64,000 bases of DNA from Roseiarcus sp963721905 (GTDB lineage Bacteria > Pseudomonadota > Alphaproteobacteria > Rhizobiales > Beijerinckiaceae), in contig CAVRMF010000029.1 in assembly GCA_963721905.1 (NCBI GenBank), forward strand, positions 186,001-250,000, given 5' to 3'. Below are positions 1 to 9,869 of the stretch, in pieces; position 1 is the stretch's first letter, and each line of letters begins with the position of its first letter. Under the pieces are notes generated by a model that worked only from the letters and a program-made list of their open reading frames with translations, had not been told where the DNA came from and did no database searches. The position numbers were made by a program, and so were the translations under genes.

Positions 1-3
1 ATC

Positions 4-32
4 CGAAGGGGCGGGATGACCCCGCCCCTTCG
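4..32 (-). terminator. Hairpin downstream of groEL
   Basis: A perfect 12-base inverted repeat (CGAAGGGGCGGG and its complement) encloses a 5-base loop just beyond the groEL stop codon. The position fits a transcription terminator for groESL. No T-run is visible on the minus-strand side before the window ends, so it may be Rho-assisted or bidirectional. Confidence 0.6.
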
Positions 33-68
33 AGCTTGTGCCTTGCTGTTGAGCTCGTTGTCAGCCGA

Positions 69-1706
<1,638 letters not shown>

Positions 1707-1743
1707 AGTTTTCGGTTCCTTATGTTGAGACGAGATGGCCGCG

Positions 1744-2061
1744 TCAGGCCGCTTTCTTCTTCGCGACGCCGGCGCCCTCGATGACGCCCACGACGTCGGA
1801 CTCCTTCATGATCAAAAGGTCCTCACCGTCGATCTTGACTTCGGTGCCCGACCATTTGCCGAACAGCACCCGGTCGCCCGCCTTGAGTTCGAGAGGCTGA
1901 AGCTTGCCGCTCTCGTCGCGGGCGCCTGGCCCCACCGCGACCACCTCGCCTTCCTGCGGCTTCTCCTTGACGGTGTCGGGAATGATGATGCCGCCTTTCG
2001 TCTTGTCCTCGCCCTCGAGGCGGCGGATGACGACGCGGTCGTGTAGCGGACGAAATTTCAT
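1744..2061 (-). CDS. groES: Co-chaperonin GroES (Hsp10)
   Basis: This encodes the 10 kDa lid of the GroEL chamber, with 105 residues, slightly longer than the roughly 95 usual because of a Lys/Ala C-terminal extension (AKKKAA). The start MKFRPLHDRVV is the standard GroES N-terminus. The mobile loop that docks on GroEL, GGIIIPD, is at residues 23-29. It is the first gene of the groESL operon, and the CIRCE element and an RpoH-like promoter lie 80-120 bases upstream of its start codon. Confidence 0.99.
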   Translation of the reverse strand: MKFRPLHDRVVIRRLEGEDKTKGGIIIPDTVKEKPQEGEVVAVGPGARDESGKLQPLELKAGDRVLFGKWSGTEVKIDGEDLLIMKESDVVGVIEGAGVAKKKAA

Positions 2062-2139
2062 TTGGATTCGCTTTCCGTCGACTGCCCTGACCGGCTCGCG
2101 AGCGATGGCCCCGGCTCTCGGCGGCAGTCCGACGGGCGC

Positions 2140-2169
2140 TATATGGCAAGATTTGGCACTCGTTACAAG
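2140..2169 (-). promoter_or_regulatory. RpoH (sigma-32) type promoter of groESL
   Basis: On the minus strand CTTGTAA is followed after 14 bases by TGCCATATA. This is close to the heat-shock consensus CTTGAAA-N(11-16)-CCCCATNTA. It sits about 80 bases upstream of groES and overlaps the CIRCE operator, so repressor binding would cover the -35 element. Start-site mapping would be needed to confirm it. Confidence 0.6.
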
Positions 2170-2179
2170 AGAGTGCTAA
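2153..2179. promoter_or_regulatory. CIRCE operator (HrcA site)
   Basis: TTGGCACTC-N9-GAGTGCTAA differs from the canonical CIRCE inverted repeat TTAGCACTC-N9-GAGTGCTAA by one base. HrcA is the known repressor of this element. It lies upstream of groES, so the operon is probably under both negative (HrcA) and positive (RpoH) heat-shock control. No hrcA gene is present in the window. Confidence 0.95.
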
Positions 2180-2237
2180 CAGTTCGGCGGGTTCGCCTCC
2201 GCCATCGCGGTCGAGGCCCGACGGCGCTTCGCCGTCC

Positions 2238-3740
2238 TCACCGTTCCCGCATCGCCCGCGAGGCGACTTCGACCAGCGGGGAGAAGATGTATTCGAGCAG
2301 CCGGCGCGCGCCGGTCTTCAGCTCGACCGTCGCCGCCATGCCGGAAGTCAGCGGCTCGTCGACGCCGTCGACAGAGATCGTCGAGACCTCCGGCTCCAGG
2401 ACCACCGCGAACACCAGATTCTGGGTGCGCTCGCCGCCGGCGAAGCCGGTCGTATTGGAGGGCCGCGTCGGATCGCCCTCAATGGCGCTCGCGTCGGGCG
2501 CCGGAATCGCGTCGCTCGCGATCCGCTTCACCCGCGCCTTGATCGAGCCGTAGCGCGTGTACGGGAAGGCCTCGATCTTGACGACCGCCTCCTGGCCGAC
2601 GGTGACGAAGCCGATGTCGCGGTTGGCCACATAGGCCTGAATCTCGAGCTTAGAATCCTGCGGCACCACGCGCATGATCTCCTGCCCGCTGGTGACGACC
2701 TGGCCGACGTTGGCGATGATGGAGGACTGCACCCGCCCCGCGATCGGCGCGCGCAGCGTGAGATGATCGACGGTCGCCTCCGCCTTGGCCGTTCGCTGGC
2801 GTGCGTCCTCGACGCGCCGTTCGGAGTCGCTGAGCTTCTGGGCGTCGTCGGAAAGGAACGACTGGATCGCCTTCTCGGAATCCCGGACGATGATGTCGAG
2901 CCCGGTCGAAAGCGACGCGAGCTGGCCGAGTTGCATCGCGAGCTGCGTCTGCTGGTATTGCAGCGTCTCGGTGGCGTCGATGACGGCGGCCTTGGACCCG
3001 GCCTGCGCTACGACGAGCTTGGTGCGCATGTCGACGCGCTCCTGAAGGGTCGCGACAAGCCTCTTCTGCGTCGCGATCGTCTGCATGAGCATGTCGCGCT
3101 CAGCCGATTTTTGCGCCCGCTGCGCGTCGAAAGAGGCAAGGGCGGCGGCGAGTGCGCCGAGGTCGGCCGCGAGAACCTGATCTTCGCGCTGGCGCAAGGC
3201 GGGGGATACGTCGTCCGGCCAGTCGATCGCGGGGACGGGCGAGAACGCCCGCGCCCGCGCCGCCGGGAGCGCCGCCTGCCGGCGCAGCGTTTCGGCGCGA
3301 GCGGACGCCAACTCGTCCTTCGCCGCGCCGACGTCGGCCTCGGCCGCCGACCGGTCGAGTTCGACAACAATGTCGCCCGCCTTCACCGGGGCGCCGTTGC
3401 TCGCGTAGATCGCCGCGACCCTGCCGGTCTCGAGCGGCTCAATGACCTTGACGTTTCCCGTCGGCTGGAACTTGCCCTGGGCGGAGGCGATGATGTCGAT
3501 CCGGCCGAAATAGGCCCAGAGAAGCGCGACCGCGACCAGGGCGCAGATAATCCAGAGGAACGCCAGATGCACCGGCGAAGCCGGCGTCTCCAGGATTTCC
3601 AGGGCCGGCGCGAGGAACTCGCGGTCGGACAGCGCGTTGCGGCGAATGGTCGGCAACGCAAGCGCGCGTCCTTCGACCGGCTTCGCCGCGGGCGGGGAAG
3701 GCGGGTTGATCGGCGCGATGGCGCGAACGGCCTCGGTCAC
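2238..3740 (-). CDS. Type I secretion membrane fusion protein (HlyD family)
   Basis: This 500-residue periplasmic adaptor links an inner-membrane ABC exporter to an outer-membrane TolC channel. It has a short cytoplasmic N-terminus, one membrane segment at about residues 58-78 (LAFLWIICALVAVALLWAYF), a lipoyl-like half (VIEPLETGRVAAIY), a long alpha-helical hairpin around residues 130-310, and a C-terminal beta-barrel region typical of HlyD proteins. The start is a GTG inside a GTGA overlap with the stop of the upstream transporter gene, which indicates translational coupling. No TolC homologue is present. The beta-helix protein at 52795-54837 carries a type I secretion-like C-terminus and is a possible but unproven substrate. 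Confidence 0.93.
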   Translation of the reverse strand: MTEAVRAIAPINPPSPPAAKPVEGRALALPTIRRNALSDREFLAPALEILETPASPVHLAFLWIICALVAVALLWAYFGRIDIIASAQGKFQPTGNVKVIEPLETGRVAAIYASNGAPVKAGDIVVELDRSAAEADVGAAKDELASARAETLRRQAALPAARARAFSPVPAIDWPDDVSPALRQREDQVLAADLGALAAALASFDAQRAQKSAERDMLMQTIATQKRLVATLQERVDMRTKLVVAQAGSKAAVIDATETLQYQQTQLAMQLGQLASLSTGLDIIVRDSEKAIQSFLSDDAQKLSDSERRVEDARQRTAKAEATVDHLTLRAPIAGRVQSSIIANVGQVVTSGQEIMRVVPQDSKLEIQAYVANRDIGFVTVGQEAVVKIEAFPYTRYGSIKARVKRIASDAIPAPDASAIEGDPTRPSNTTGFAGGERTQNLVFAVVLEPEVSTISVDGVDEPLTSGMAATVELKTGARRLLEYIFSPLVEVASRAMRER

Positions 3741-5905
3741 GACATGACCTCCGCCGGTTGGGTCTGGAGGCCCCAGAGATAAGCGTAGAGCCCGCCGGGG
3801 CGGCGGATCAGTTCGTCGTGCGATCCGGCCTCGACGATCCGACCGTCCGCGATGCCGATGATCCGGTTACAGCCGCGCACCGCCGCGAGCCGGTGGGCGA
3901 TGATGATGACGGTCCGGCCTTTGACGATACGACGCATGTTGCGCTGGATGATCCGCTCGCTCTCGTAGTCGAGGGCGGAGGTCGCCTCGTCCAGGATGAG
4001 AATGCGCGGGTCGGTGGCGAGCGCCCGCGCGATTGCGATGCGTTGCCGCTGGCCGCCGGAAAGATTTGCGCCGCGCTCCTCGATCATCGTGTCGTAACCG
4101 TCGGCGAGCTTGTCGATGAACTCGTCGGCGCCGGCAAGACGGGCGATCTCGATCACCTTTGCCCGCGGCATCGCCGGATGGGCGAAGGCGATGTTCTCGT
4201 GCACGGTGCGGTTGAACAGGAGATTCTCCTGCAGCACGACGCCGATATGGCTTCTGAGCCACGCCGGATCGACATGGCTGAGGTCCGCGCCGTCGAGGAA
4301 AACCTGTCCTTCGCTCGGCAAGTAGAGGCGCTGGACGAGCTTCGCCAGCGTCGACTTGCCGGAACCCGAGGATCCAACGATCCCGATGGTCTCGCCGGGC
4401 GCGATGGCGAGCGAAACGTCCTTGAGGACTTCGGCTGCGCCCGGTCGATAGCGGAAGACGACGTTTCGAAATTCAATGGCGCCGCGTGGGATCGGCGGGG
4501 CAAGTCGCGTCAGCGGCGCCGGCTCAGGCGGTGAGTTGAGAATGTCGCCGAGGCGCTCAATCGAGATCTGGACCTGCTGGAAGTCCTGCCAGATCTGCGA
4601 CAGGCGCAGGATCGGCTGAACCGCCTGCATGGCGATCATGTTGAAAGCCACAAGCGCGCCGACGGTGAGCTCGCCGTCGATCACCGCCTTGGCGCCGAAC
4701 AGCAGCAACGCGGCCGTGGTGACCTTGCTGACATATTGAATGGCGAGCTGGCCGCCGGTGCCCAGCATCGTCGCGGCGAAGCTCGTCTTCACATAGGCCG
4801 CGAGCTTTTCCTCCCACTGCGCGCGCATCATCGGCTCGACGGCCGCCGCCTTCACGGTCGCGACGCCAACGACCGTCTCGACCAGGAACTGCTGGCTCGC
4901 CGCGCCGCGATTGAATTTCTCGTTCACGAGATCGCGCAGCGCCGGCCGGACGCTAAAGCCGATCAGCAGGTAGATGGGGACCCCCGCAAGCACGATCAGC
5001 GTCAGCGTCAGGGAATAGGCGAACATCACGCCGATGAAGACGAAGGCGAAGACAAGATCGATCGCCGAAAATAGCCCCTGCCCTGTCAGAAAACTTCGAA
5101 TCGTCTCGAGTTCGCGCACGCGGGCGACAGTCTGTCCGGCCGGGCGCGTCTCGAAATAGCCCATCGGCAGTCGCAGGAGATGCGCAAACAGGCGCTGGCC
5201 GAGCTCGACGTCGATGCGGTTGGTGGTGTGGGAGAGCGCATAAGCGCGCAAATACTGCAGCGCGACGTCGAAGAGTCCGATCACGACGAGGCCGCCGATC
5301 ATCACGAACAGGGTTTCGTAACCCCTGTGGGTCAGCACTTTGTCGACGATGACCTGAAAGATCAGCGGCGCAGTCAGACCGAAGATCTGAACGAACAGCG
5401 ACGCCGCCAGCACATGTCCGAGCGGCCGGCGATAGCGCCAGAGGGTCGGCAGGAACCAGCGGATGCCGAACGTCCTCGGGCTGACGCCGGCCCCTCCGAC
5501 GCGGCGCGCAATGAGGAGCGCCTGGCCGCCGGTCTCGCGCGCGAGCTCCTCGAGCGGCATTTCGCATGCCATGTGGCTGATCGGGTCGACAAGCCGGCAG
5601 AGACCGGACTGCGCACGGCCGCCGAAGACGGCCAGCGCGCCGCTCTTCAGCCTGATGATCGCCGGCGTCGGCATTCGCCCCATCCGCTCGGCGCTCGCGC
5701 CGGTCACGAGCCTCGCCCTCATGCCGATCATCCGGGCGGCGCGAATAAGATCGAATTCGTCGGCCTCCCGGGCGCCGAGCGCGAGCTCTCGCGAAAGCTG
5801 GATCGGATCCGCGCCGATGCGGTAGTAGGCTGCGATTCCGCACAAGGCGCGCAGTCCCGGGTCAAGCGGCGTTGCGTCGCGGGGCGGAGAGCGGGTCTCT
5901 TTCAT
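3737..5905 (-). CDS. Type I secretion ABC transporter, HlyB type with C39-like domain
   Basis: This fused permease-ATPase (722 residues from the chosen ATG) would export unfolded proteins across both membranes with the downstream HlyD protein. The first 150 residues are a peptidase C39-like domain: a Cys is present (ALCGIAAYY), but the glutamine before it and the catalytic histidine are missing, as in HlyB, so it should bind rather than cut substrates. Six membrane helices follow (about 165-440). The nucleotide-binding domain has Walker A GSSGSGKST near 512, LSGGQRQR near 613 and ILILDEATSALD near 633. The ATG at 5905 was preferred to the longer frame because that extension is Arg-rich and unlike the family. 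Confidence 0.93.
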   Translation of the reverse strand: MKETRSPPRDATPLDPGLRALCGIAAYYRIGADPIQLSRELALGAREADEFDLIRAARMIGMRARLVTGASAERMGRMPTPAIIRLKSGALAVFGGRAQSGLCRLVDPISHMACEMPLEELARETGGQALLIARRVGGAGVSPRTFGIRWFLPTLWRYRRPLGHVLAASLFVQIFGLTAPLIFQVIVDKVLTHRGYETLFVMIGGLVVIGLFDVALQYLRAYALSHTTNRIDVELGQRLFAHLLRLPMGYFETRPAGQTVARVRELETIRSFLTGQGLFSAIDLVFAFVFIGVMFAYSLTLTLIVLAGVPIYLLIGFSVRPALRDLVNEKFNRGAASQQFLVETVVGVATVKAAAVEPMMRAQWEEKLAAYVKTSFAATMLGTGGQLAIQYVSKVTTAALLLFGAKAVIDGELTVGALVAFNMIAMQAVQPILRLSQIWQDFQQVQISIERLGDILNSPPEPAPLTRLAPPIPRGAIEFRNVVFRYRPGAAEVLKDVSLAIAPGETIGIVGSSGSGKSTLAKLVQRLYLPSEGQVFLDGADLSHVDPAWLRSHIGVVLQENLLFNRTVHENIAFAHPAMPRAKVIEIARLAGADEFIDKLADGYDTMIEERGANLSGGQRQRIAIARALATDPRILILDEATSALDYESERIIQRNMRRIVKGRTVIIIAHRLAAVRGCNRIIGIADGRIVEAGSHDELIRRPGGLYAYLWGLQTQPAEVMS

Positions 5906-6386
5906 CGACAGCTGCCTTCTCGCGCAGCCGTGCGATGTGGGGCTACGCTTGCGGTTTCCGTTCGGCGCACTCGCACGGGAACTGCCCCCAGCCTCGCGCA
6001 AGCTTGGCCACCTTTCGGCAAGGCTCAGGCAAAATCAAGTCGAATGCGAGAACAGACTTATCCATTTGTTGAACATCTGATCAACCCTGCGGCATGGCAA
6101 AGGACCAGATCTGTTCTTACGCAGTGATTTAGGTCATATTATTGTCACATGCGAGTAAACAGACGAGTGTAAACCAAACATCGATAATGTTACTTCGAAA
6201 GATGAGCGTTTGAAACGCAGTTCCGTCTGGCGCGCGCCGGCCAATTCCTTTGCGCATTGCAACGATGGGAAATCTCCCACGCGATACGCCTTCGTGCTCG
6301 AACGGGTCGCCTCGAGGCTGCCCGCTCGTTGCCGCTTCAGGGCGCGGCTTCCAGGGAGGGCGCGCCGGTAGGTTGCAAGCCGCCTT
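5906..6386. other. 480-base intergenic region upstream of the secretion operon
   Basis: No gene is seen here. The stretch 6040-6210 is AT-richer than its surroundings and is the likely promoter region of the secretion operon. It includes an 8-base inverted repeat, AGAACAGA at 6049-6056 and TCTGTTCT at 6110-6117, which could be an operator or chance. Confidence 0.4.
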
Positions 6387-6827
6387 TCAGGCGCCGTGCG
6401 CGATAACCTTCACGTCGACATTGCCGCGCGTGGCGTGGCTATAGGGGCAGATCTTCTCGTGCGCCTCATTGACGAACGACTGAAGCTCGGACTGGGGCAA
6501 GCTCGCATCGGTCACGTCGAGCTGGACCGCGAGGCCGAAGCCGCCCCCGTCGCGCGGGCCAATGGAGACGGCGCATTTGACCGCGGCCTTGGACGCGTCC
6601 TTCTTGTGCTGCTTGGCGACGAAGTCCAGCGCGCCGCCGAAGCAGGCGGCGTAGCCCGCGGCAAAAAGATGCTCGGGCGTCGCGGTGTTCGGCTTACCAG
6701 GGCCGCCCATTTCCTTCGGCACGGACAGGTTGACGTCCACCATGCCGTCGTCGGAGCGGGTATGACCATTGCGGCCGCCGGTCGCGGTCGCATGAGCGGT
6801 GTAGAGAGGTTTGATCGCGTCAACCAT
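6387..6827 (-). CDS. ohr: Organic hydroperoxide resistance protein (Ohr/OsmC family)
   Basis: This is a cytoplasmic thiol peroxidase of 146 residues that reduces organic and fatty-acid hydroperoxides. The two reactive cysteines are Cys62 (AAGYAACFGGAL) and Cys127 (KICPYSHATRGN), with the supporting Arg19 and Glu52 also in place. This full set marks the Ohr branch rather than OsmC. The start ATG at 6827 is preceded by a strong ribosome site (GAGGAGGA), and the upstream open frame is not part of the gene. The usual MarR-type repressor OhrR is not adjacent. The neighbouring PaiB-like gene is on the same strand but 85 bases away. Confidence 0.95.
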   Translation of the reverse strand: MVDAIKPLYTAHATATGGRNGHTRSDDGMVDVNLSVPKEMGGPGKPNTATPEHLFAAGYAACFGGALDFVAKQHKKDASKAAVKCAVSIGPRDGGGFGLAVQLDVTDASLPQSELQSFVNEAHEKICPYSHATRGNVDVKVIAHGA

Positions 6828-6912
6828 ACTATTCCTCCTCGGCAAAGCGTTTCCGGCTACGAAGGCGCGAATTGGATCACCCCTCCCTGCCTGCGACAAG
6901 CGACGGTTAGGC

Positions 6913-7548
6913 TCAGTCGCGGCTGGTCTCACGGACGATCTCGGCCATCGCCCGCGAGTCCTCGTCGCCAAGCGCGTCGAGGCCAGCGACGACGCCGGCG
7001 CGGTCGGCGGCGCTGCGGTTCTGGCTCGTCTTCCATTTTCCCCGGATGTCGACAATCTCGATCTCGATCCCGACAATCGCCCGGCGCTGCATGGCGATAA
7101 AGTCGGCTGGGGCGTCGCCGACCGCCCAGGGGCGTTCGCGGCGCGATTCGAGCGCCTGGGTCAGTTCCTCGATCTGCCGGGCGAGCCAGACGTCGTCCAT
7201 CACGGTCGCCCGGCCCTTCACCTGGACCATCGTGTAATTCCAGGTCGGCACGACCTTGCCGGTCTCCCGCTTGGTCTCGTACCAGGACGGGGTGATGTAA
7301 TGGTCGTGGCCCTGAAACACGACGAGCGCATCCGGCGACGTTTGAAGATCGCGCCACTGACTGTTGGCCCGCGCGACATGGACCTTCAGCGCGCCGAGCC
7401 TTGAGGCAGCGGGATCGAGAATGAACGGAACCGAATTGGCGACCAGCCCCTCGGCTCCGTTGCTGATGAGGAGACCGAACACGCGGTCCCGGATCAGCGC
7501 ATGCAGTTCCGCCAAATTCTCATTGCGATGGAGAGGGGGTTCGTACAA
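6913..7548 (-). CDS. PaiB-like FMN-binding protein
   Basis: The 211-residue protein matches the PaiB family of split-barrel flavin-binding proteins, described in Bacillus as negative regulators of protease and sporulation genes. The start MYEPPLHRNEN and the segments PFILDP, GHDHYITPSWY and PTWNYTMVQVKG are family hallmarks. A regulatory role in this organism is not shown; PaiB-like proteins in Proteobacteria are mostly uncharacterised and may be flavin or haem binding enzymes. It lies between ispG and ohr on the same strand, with gaps of about 100 bases, so co-transcription is uncertain. Confidence 0.88.
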   Translation of the reverse strand: MYEPPLHRNENLAELHALIRDRVFGLLISNGAEGLVANSVPFILDPAASRLGALKVHVARANSQWRDLQTSPDALVVFQGHDHYITPSWYETKRETGKVVPTWNYTMVQVKGRATVMDDVWLARQIEELTQALESRRERPWAVGDAPADFIAMQRRAIVGIEIEIVDIRGKWKTSQNRSAADRAGVVAGLDALGDEDSRAMAEIVRETSRD

Positions 7549-7645
7549 GGCAGCCTCGTCGTCCGCTTATGTGGGCCTCGATGCGGCGGCGCCGGGTCGA
7601 CGCAACCAAGCTAACCTCCCTCGGCGCAGAAGCAATAGGGAGGGG

Positions 7646-8914
7646 CTATTCGGCTGCGCGGCGCTTCCCACCATAGCGTCTGACGATATAGTCATCGACC
7701 AGCGCCTTGAACTCCTCGGCGATGCGCGGCCCGCGAAGGGTAACGGTCTTGACCCCATCGACGAACACCGGCGCCGCCGGCGTTTCGCCCGTTCCGGGCA
7801 GCGAGATGCCGATGTCGGCATGCTTGCTCTCGCCCGGCCCGTTGACGATGCAGCCCATCACCGCGACGTTGAGCCGCTCGACGCCGGGATAGAGCGTGCG
7901 CCATCGCGGCATCGATTCGGCGAGATAGCCCTGGATATCGCGCGCCAGCTCCTGGAACACGGTCGAGGTCGTGCGCCCGCAGCCGGGGCATGCGGCGACC
8001 TGCGGCGCGAAGACGCGAAAGCCCATCGTCTGCAGAAGCTCCTGGGCGACCCGGACCTCCTGCGTGCGGTCGCCGCCGGGCTCGGGGGTGAGCGAAATGC
8101 GGATCGTGTCGCCGAGACCTTCCTGAAGGAGCACGCCGAGGGCGGCAGACGAGGCGACGATCCCCTTCGACCCCATGCCGGCTTCGGTAAGGCCGAGATG
8201 CAGCGCATAGTCCGACCGCTCGGCCAGCATGCGGTAGACCGTGATGAGGTCCTGCACGGCGGAGACTTTCGCCGACAGGATGATGCGCGAGCGCTCGAGG
8301 CCGATCTCCTCCGCCCGCACCGCGGAGATCAGCGCCGAGCGGACCATGGCCTCGCGCGTGACCGCGCGCGCCTCGAGCGGAGCGGGCTTGAGCGCATTCT
8401 CGTCCATGAGATGGGTCAGAAGCTCCTGATCGAGCGATCCCCAGTTGGCGCCGATGCGCACCGCCTTGCCGTTGCGGATGGCGATCTCGACGATCTGGCC
8501 GAACTGAAGATCACGCTTATTCTTGAAGCCGACGTTGCCGGGATTGATGCGGTACTTGTCGAGCGCCTCGGCGCAGGCCGGATGATCGGTAAGCAGCTTG
8601 TGGCCGATGTAATGGAAATCGCCGATCAGCGGCGCCGTCACGCCCATCGCCATCAGCCGGTCGCGGATGTGCGGGACGGCGGCGGCGGCCTCGTCGCGAT
8701 CGACCGTGATGCGAACCAGTTCGGAGCCCGCGCGGGCGAGCGCCGCGATCTGGCGCGCGGTGGCCTCGATGTCGGCGGTGTCGGTGTTGGTCATCGACTG
8801 GACGACGACCGGCGCGCCGCCGCCGACGATCACGGCCTTTTCGCCTTCGCCGATGCGAACGGCGACGCTCGTCCGACGCGGCGTCGGGCCGAAGGGCGGC
8901 TCGGTTGTGGTCAT
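7646..8914 (-). CDS. ispG: 4-hydroxy-3-methylbut-2-enyl diphosphate synthase IspG
   Basis: IspG is the iron-sulfur enzyme of the MEP isoprenoid pathway that turns MEcPP into HMBPP. The protein has 422 residues with a TIM-barrel N-terminal part (VVVQSMTNTDTADIEAT at the start of the fold). The C-terminal [4Fe-4S] ligands are CPGCGR near residues 308-313 and MGCIVNGPGE near 354. The ATG at 8914 has an AAGGGAA ribosome site. It is divergent from bdhA, with 169 bases between the two start codons. Confidence 0.97.
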   Translation of the reverse strand: MTTTEPPFGPTPRRTSVAVRIGEGEKAVIVGGGAPVVVQSMTNTDTADIEATARQIAALARAGSELVRITVDRDEAAAAVPHIRDRLMAMGVTAPLIGDFHYIGHKLLTDHPACAEALDKYRINPGNVGFKNKRDLQFGQIVEIAIRNGKAVRIGANWGSLDQELLTHLMDENALKPAPLEARAVTREAMVRSALISAVRAEEIGLERSRIILSAKVSAVQDLITVYRMLAERSDYALHLGLTEAGMGSKGIVASSAALGVLLQEGLGDTIRISLTPEPGGDRTQEVRVAQELLQTMGFRVFAPQVAACPGCGRTTSTVFQELARDIQGYLAESMPRWRTLYPGVERLNVAVMGCIVNGPGESKHADIGISLPGTGETPAAPVFVDGVKTVTLRGPRIAEEFKALVDDYIVRRYGGKRRAAE

Positions 8915-9083
8915 CTGACGTTCCCTTTCAGGCGCCCGCGCGCCGGCTTTTGGCCCCCGATTTTAGGTTGCGGCCGAGGATTTGTCATCGAAGTCGCCGT
9001 CCACTCTCGAAACCTTCATCGCAATGCCATATGACCACTTTACGCCGACACGTTCTGCGTAAATTTCCATCCGGAGATCGTTC

Positions 9084-9869
9084 ATGTCGCTCGCCAAGCG
9101 CCACGCCGTCGTCACAGGCTCAACCAGCGGCATCGGCCTCGCCATCGCCCGCGCACTGGCGAAAGAAGGCGCGGACGTGATGATCAATGGCTTCGGCGAC
9201 GCCAAGGCGATCGAGGCCGAACGCGCCGGGATCGAAAAGGAGTTCGGCGTCAAGGCCTTCTACAACGGCGCCGACATGTCGAAGGGCGCCGAGGTCGAGG
9301 CGATGATCGCCGACGCTGCGGCCAAGATGGGAACTGTGGACATCCTCGTCAACAACGCCGGCATCCAGTTCGTCTCGCCGATCGAGGATTTTCCGCCGGC
9401 GAAGTGGGACGCGATCATCGCCATCAACCTCTCGTCGGCGTTCCACACCATCCGCGCCGCGGTCCCCGGCATGAAGGCGCAGAAATGGGGCCGCATCGTC
9501 AATACGGCCTCTGCCCATTCGCTGGTCGCATCGCCGTTCAAGTCGGCCTATGTCGCGGCCAAGCACGGTCTCGCCGGCCTGACCAAGACGGTCGCGCTCG
9601 AACTTGCGACCTTTGGCGTCACCGCCAACTGCATCTCGCCCGGCTATGTCTGGACGCCGCTGGTGGAAAACCAGATCCCCGACACGATGAAGGCGCGGCA
9701 TATGACGCGCGAGCAGGTCATCAACGACGTGATGCTGGTCGCCCAGCCGACCAAGCAGTTCGTCACGGTCGACCAGGTCGCCTCGCTCGCCGTCTATCTC
9801 TGCTCGGACGCAGCCGCGCAGATCACGGGCGCAAATCTGTCGATCGACGGCGGCTGGACGGCGGCGTGA
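9084..9869 (+). CDS. bdhA: 3-hydroxybutyrate dehydrogenase
   Basis: This short-chain dehydrogenase (261 residues) oxidises D-3-hydroxybutyrate to acetoacetate with NAD and would work in polyhydroxybutyrate turnover. The cofactor motif TGSTSGIG is at residues 11-18, NNAG at 90-93, and the catalytic Ser143, Tyr156 and Lys160 (SAYVAAKHG) are present. The C-terminal DQVASLAVYLCSDAAAQITG is typical of bacterial BdhA. A GGAG ribosome site lies 8 bases before the ATG. Its stop codon overlaps the GTG start of the patatin gene, so the two are translationally coupled. Confidence 0.95.
   Translation: MSLAKRHAVVTGSTSGIGLAIARALAKEGADVMINGFGDAKAIEAERAGIEKEFGVKAFYNGADMSKGAEVEAMIADAAAKMGTVDILVNNAGIQFVSPIEDFPPAKWDAIIAINLSSAFHTIRAAVPGMKAQKWGRIVNTASAHSLVASPFKSAYVAAKHGLAGLTKTVALELATFGVTANCISPGYVWTPLVENQIPDTMKARHMTREQVINDVMLVAQPTKQFVTVDQVASLAVYLCSDAAAQITGANLSIDGGWTAA

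Noticed and set aside
6049..6117. 8-base inverted repeat AGAACAGA/TCTGTTCT as an operator
   Set aside because: The arms are 53 bases apart with no supporting regulator gene. It is noted in the intergenic entry only.
7364..9034. A 556-codon plus-strand frame opposite ispG
   Set aside because: It is antisense to ispG, whose iron-sulfur motifs are intact, and has shadow-type composition.
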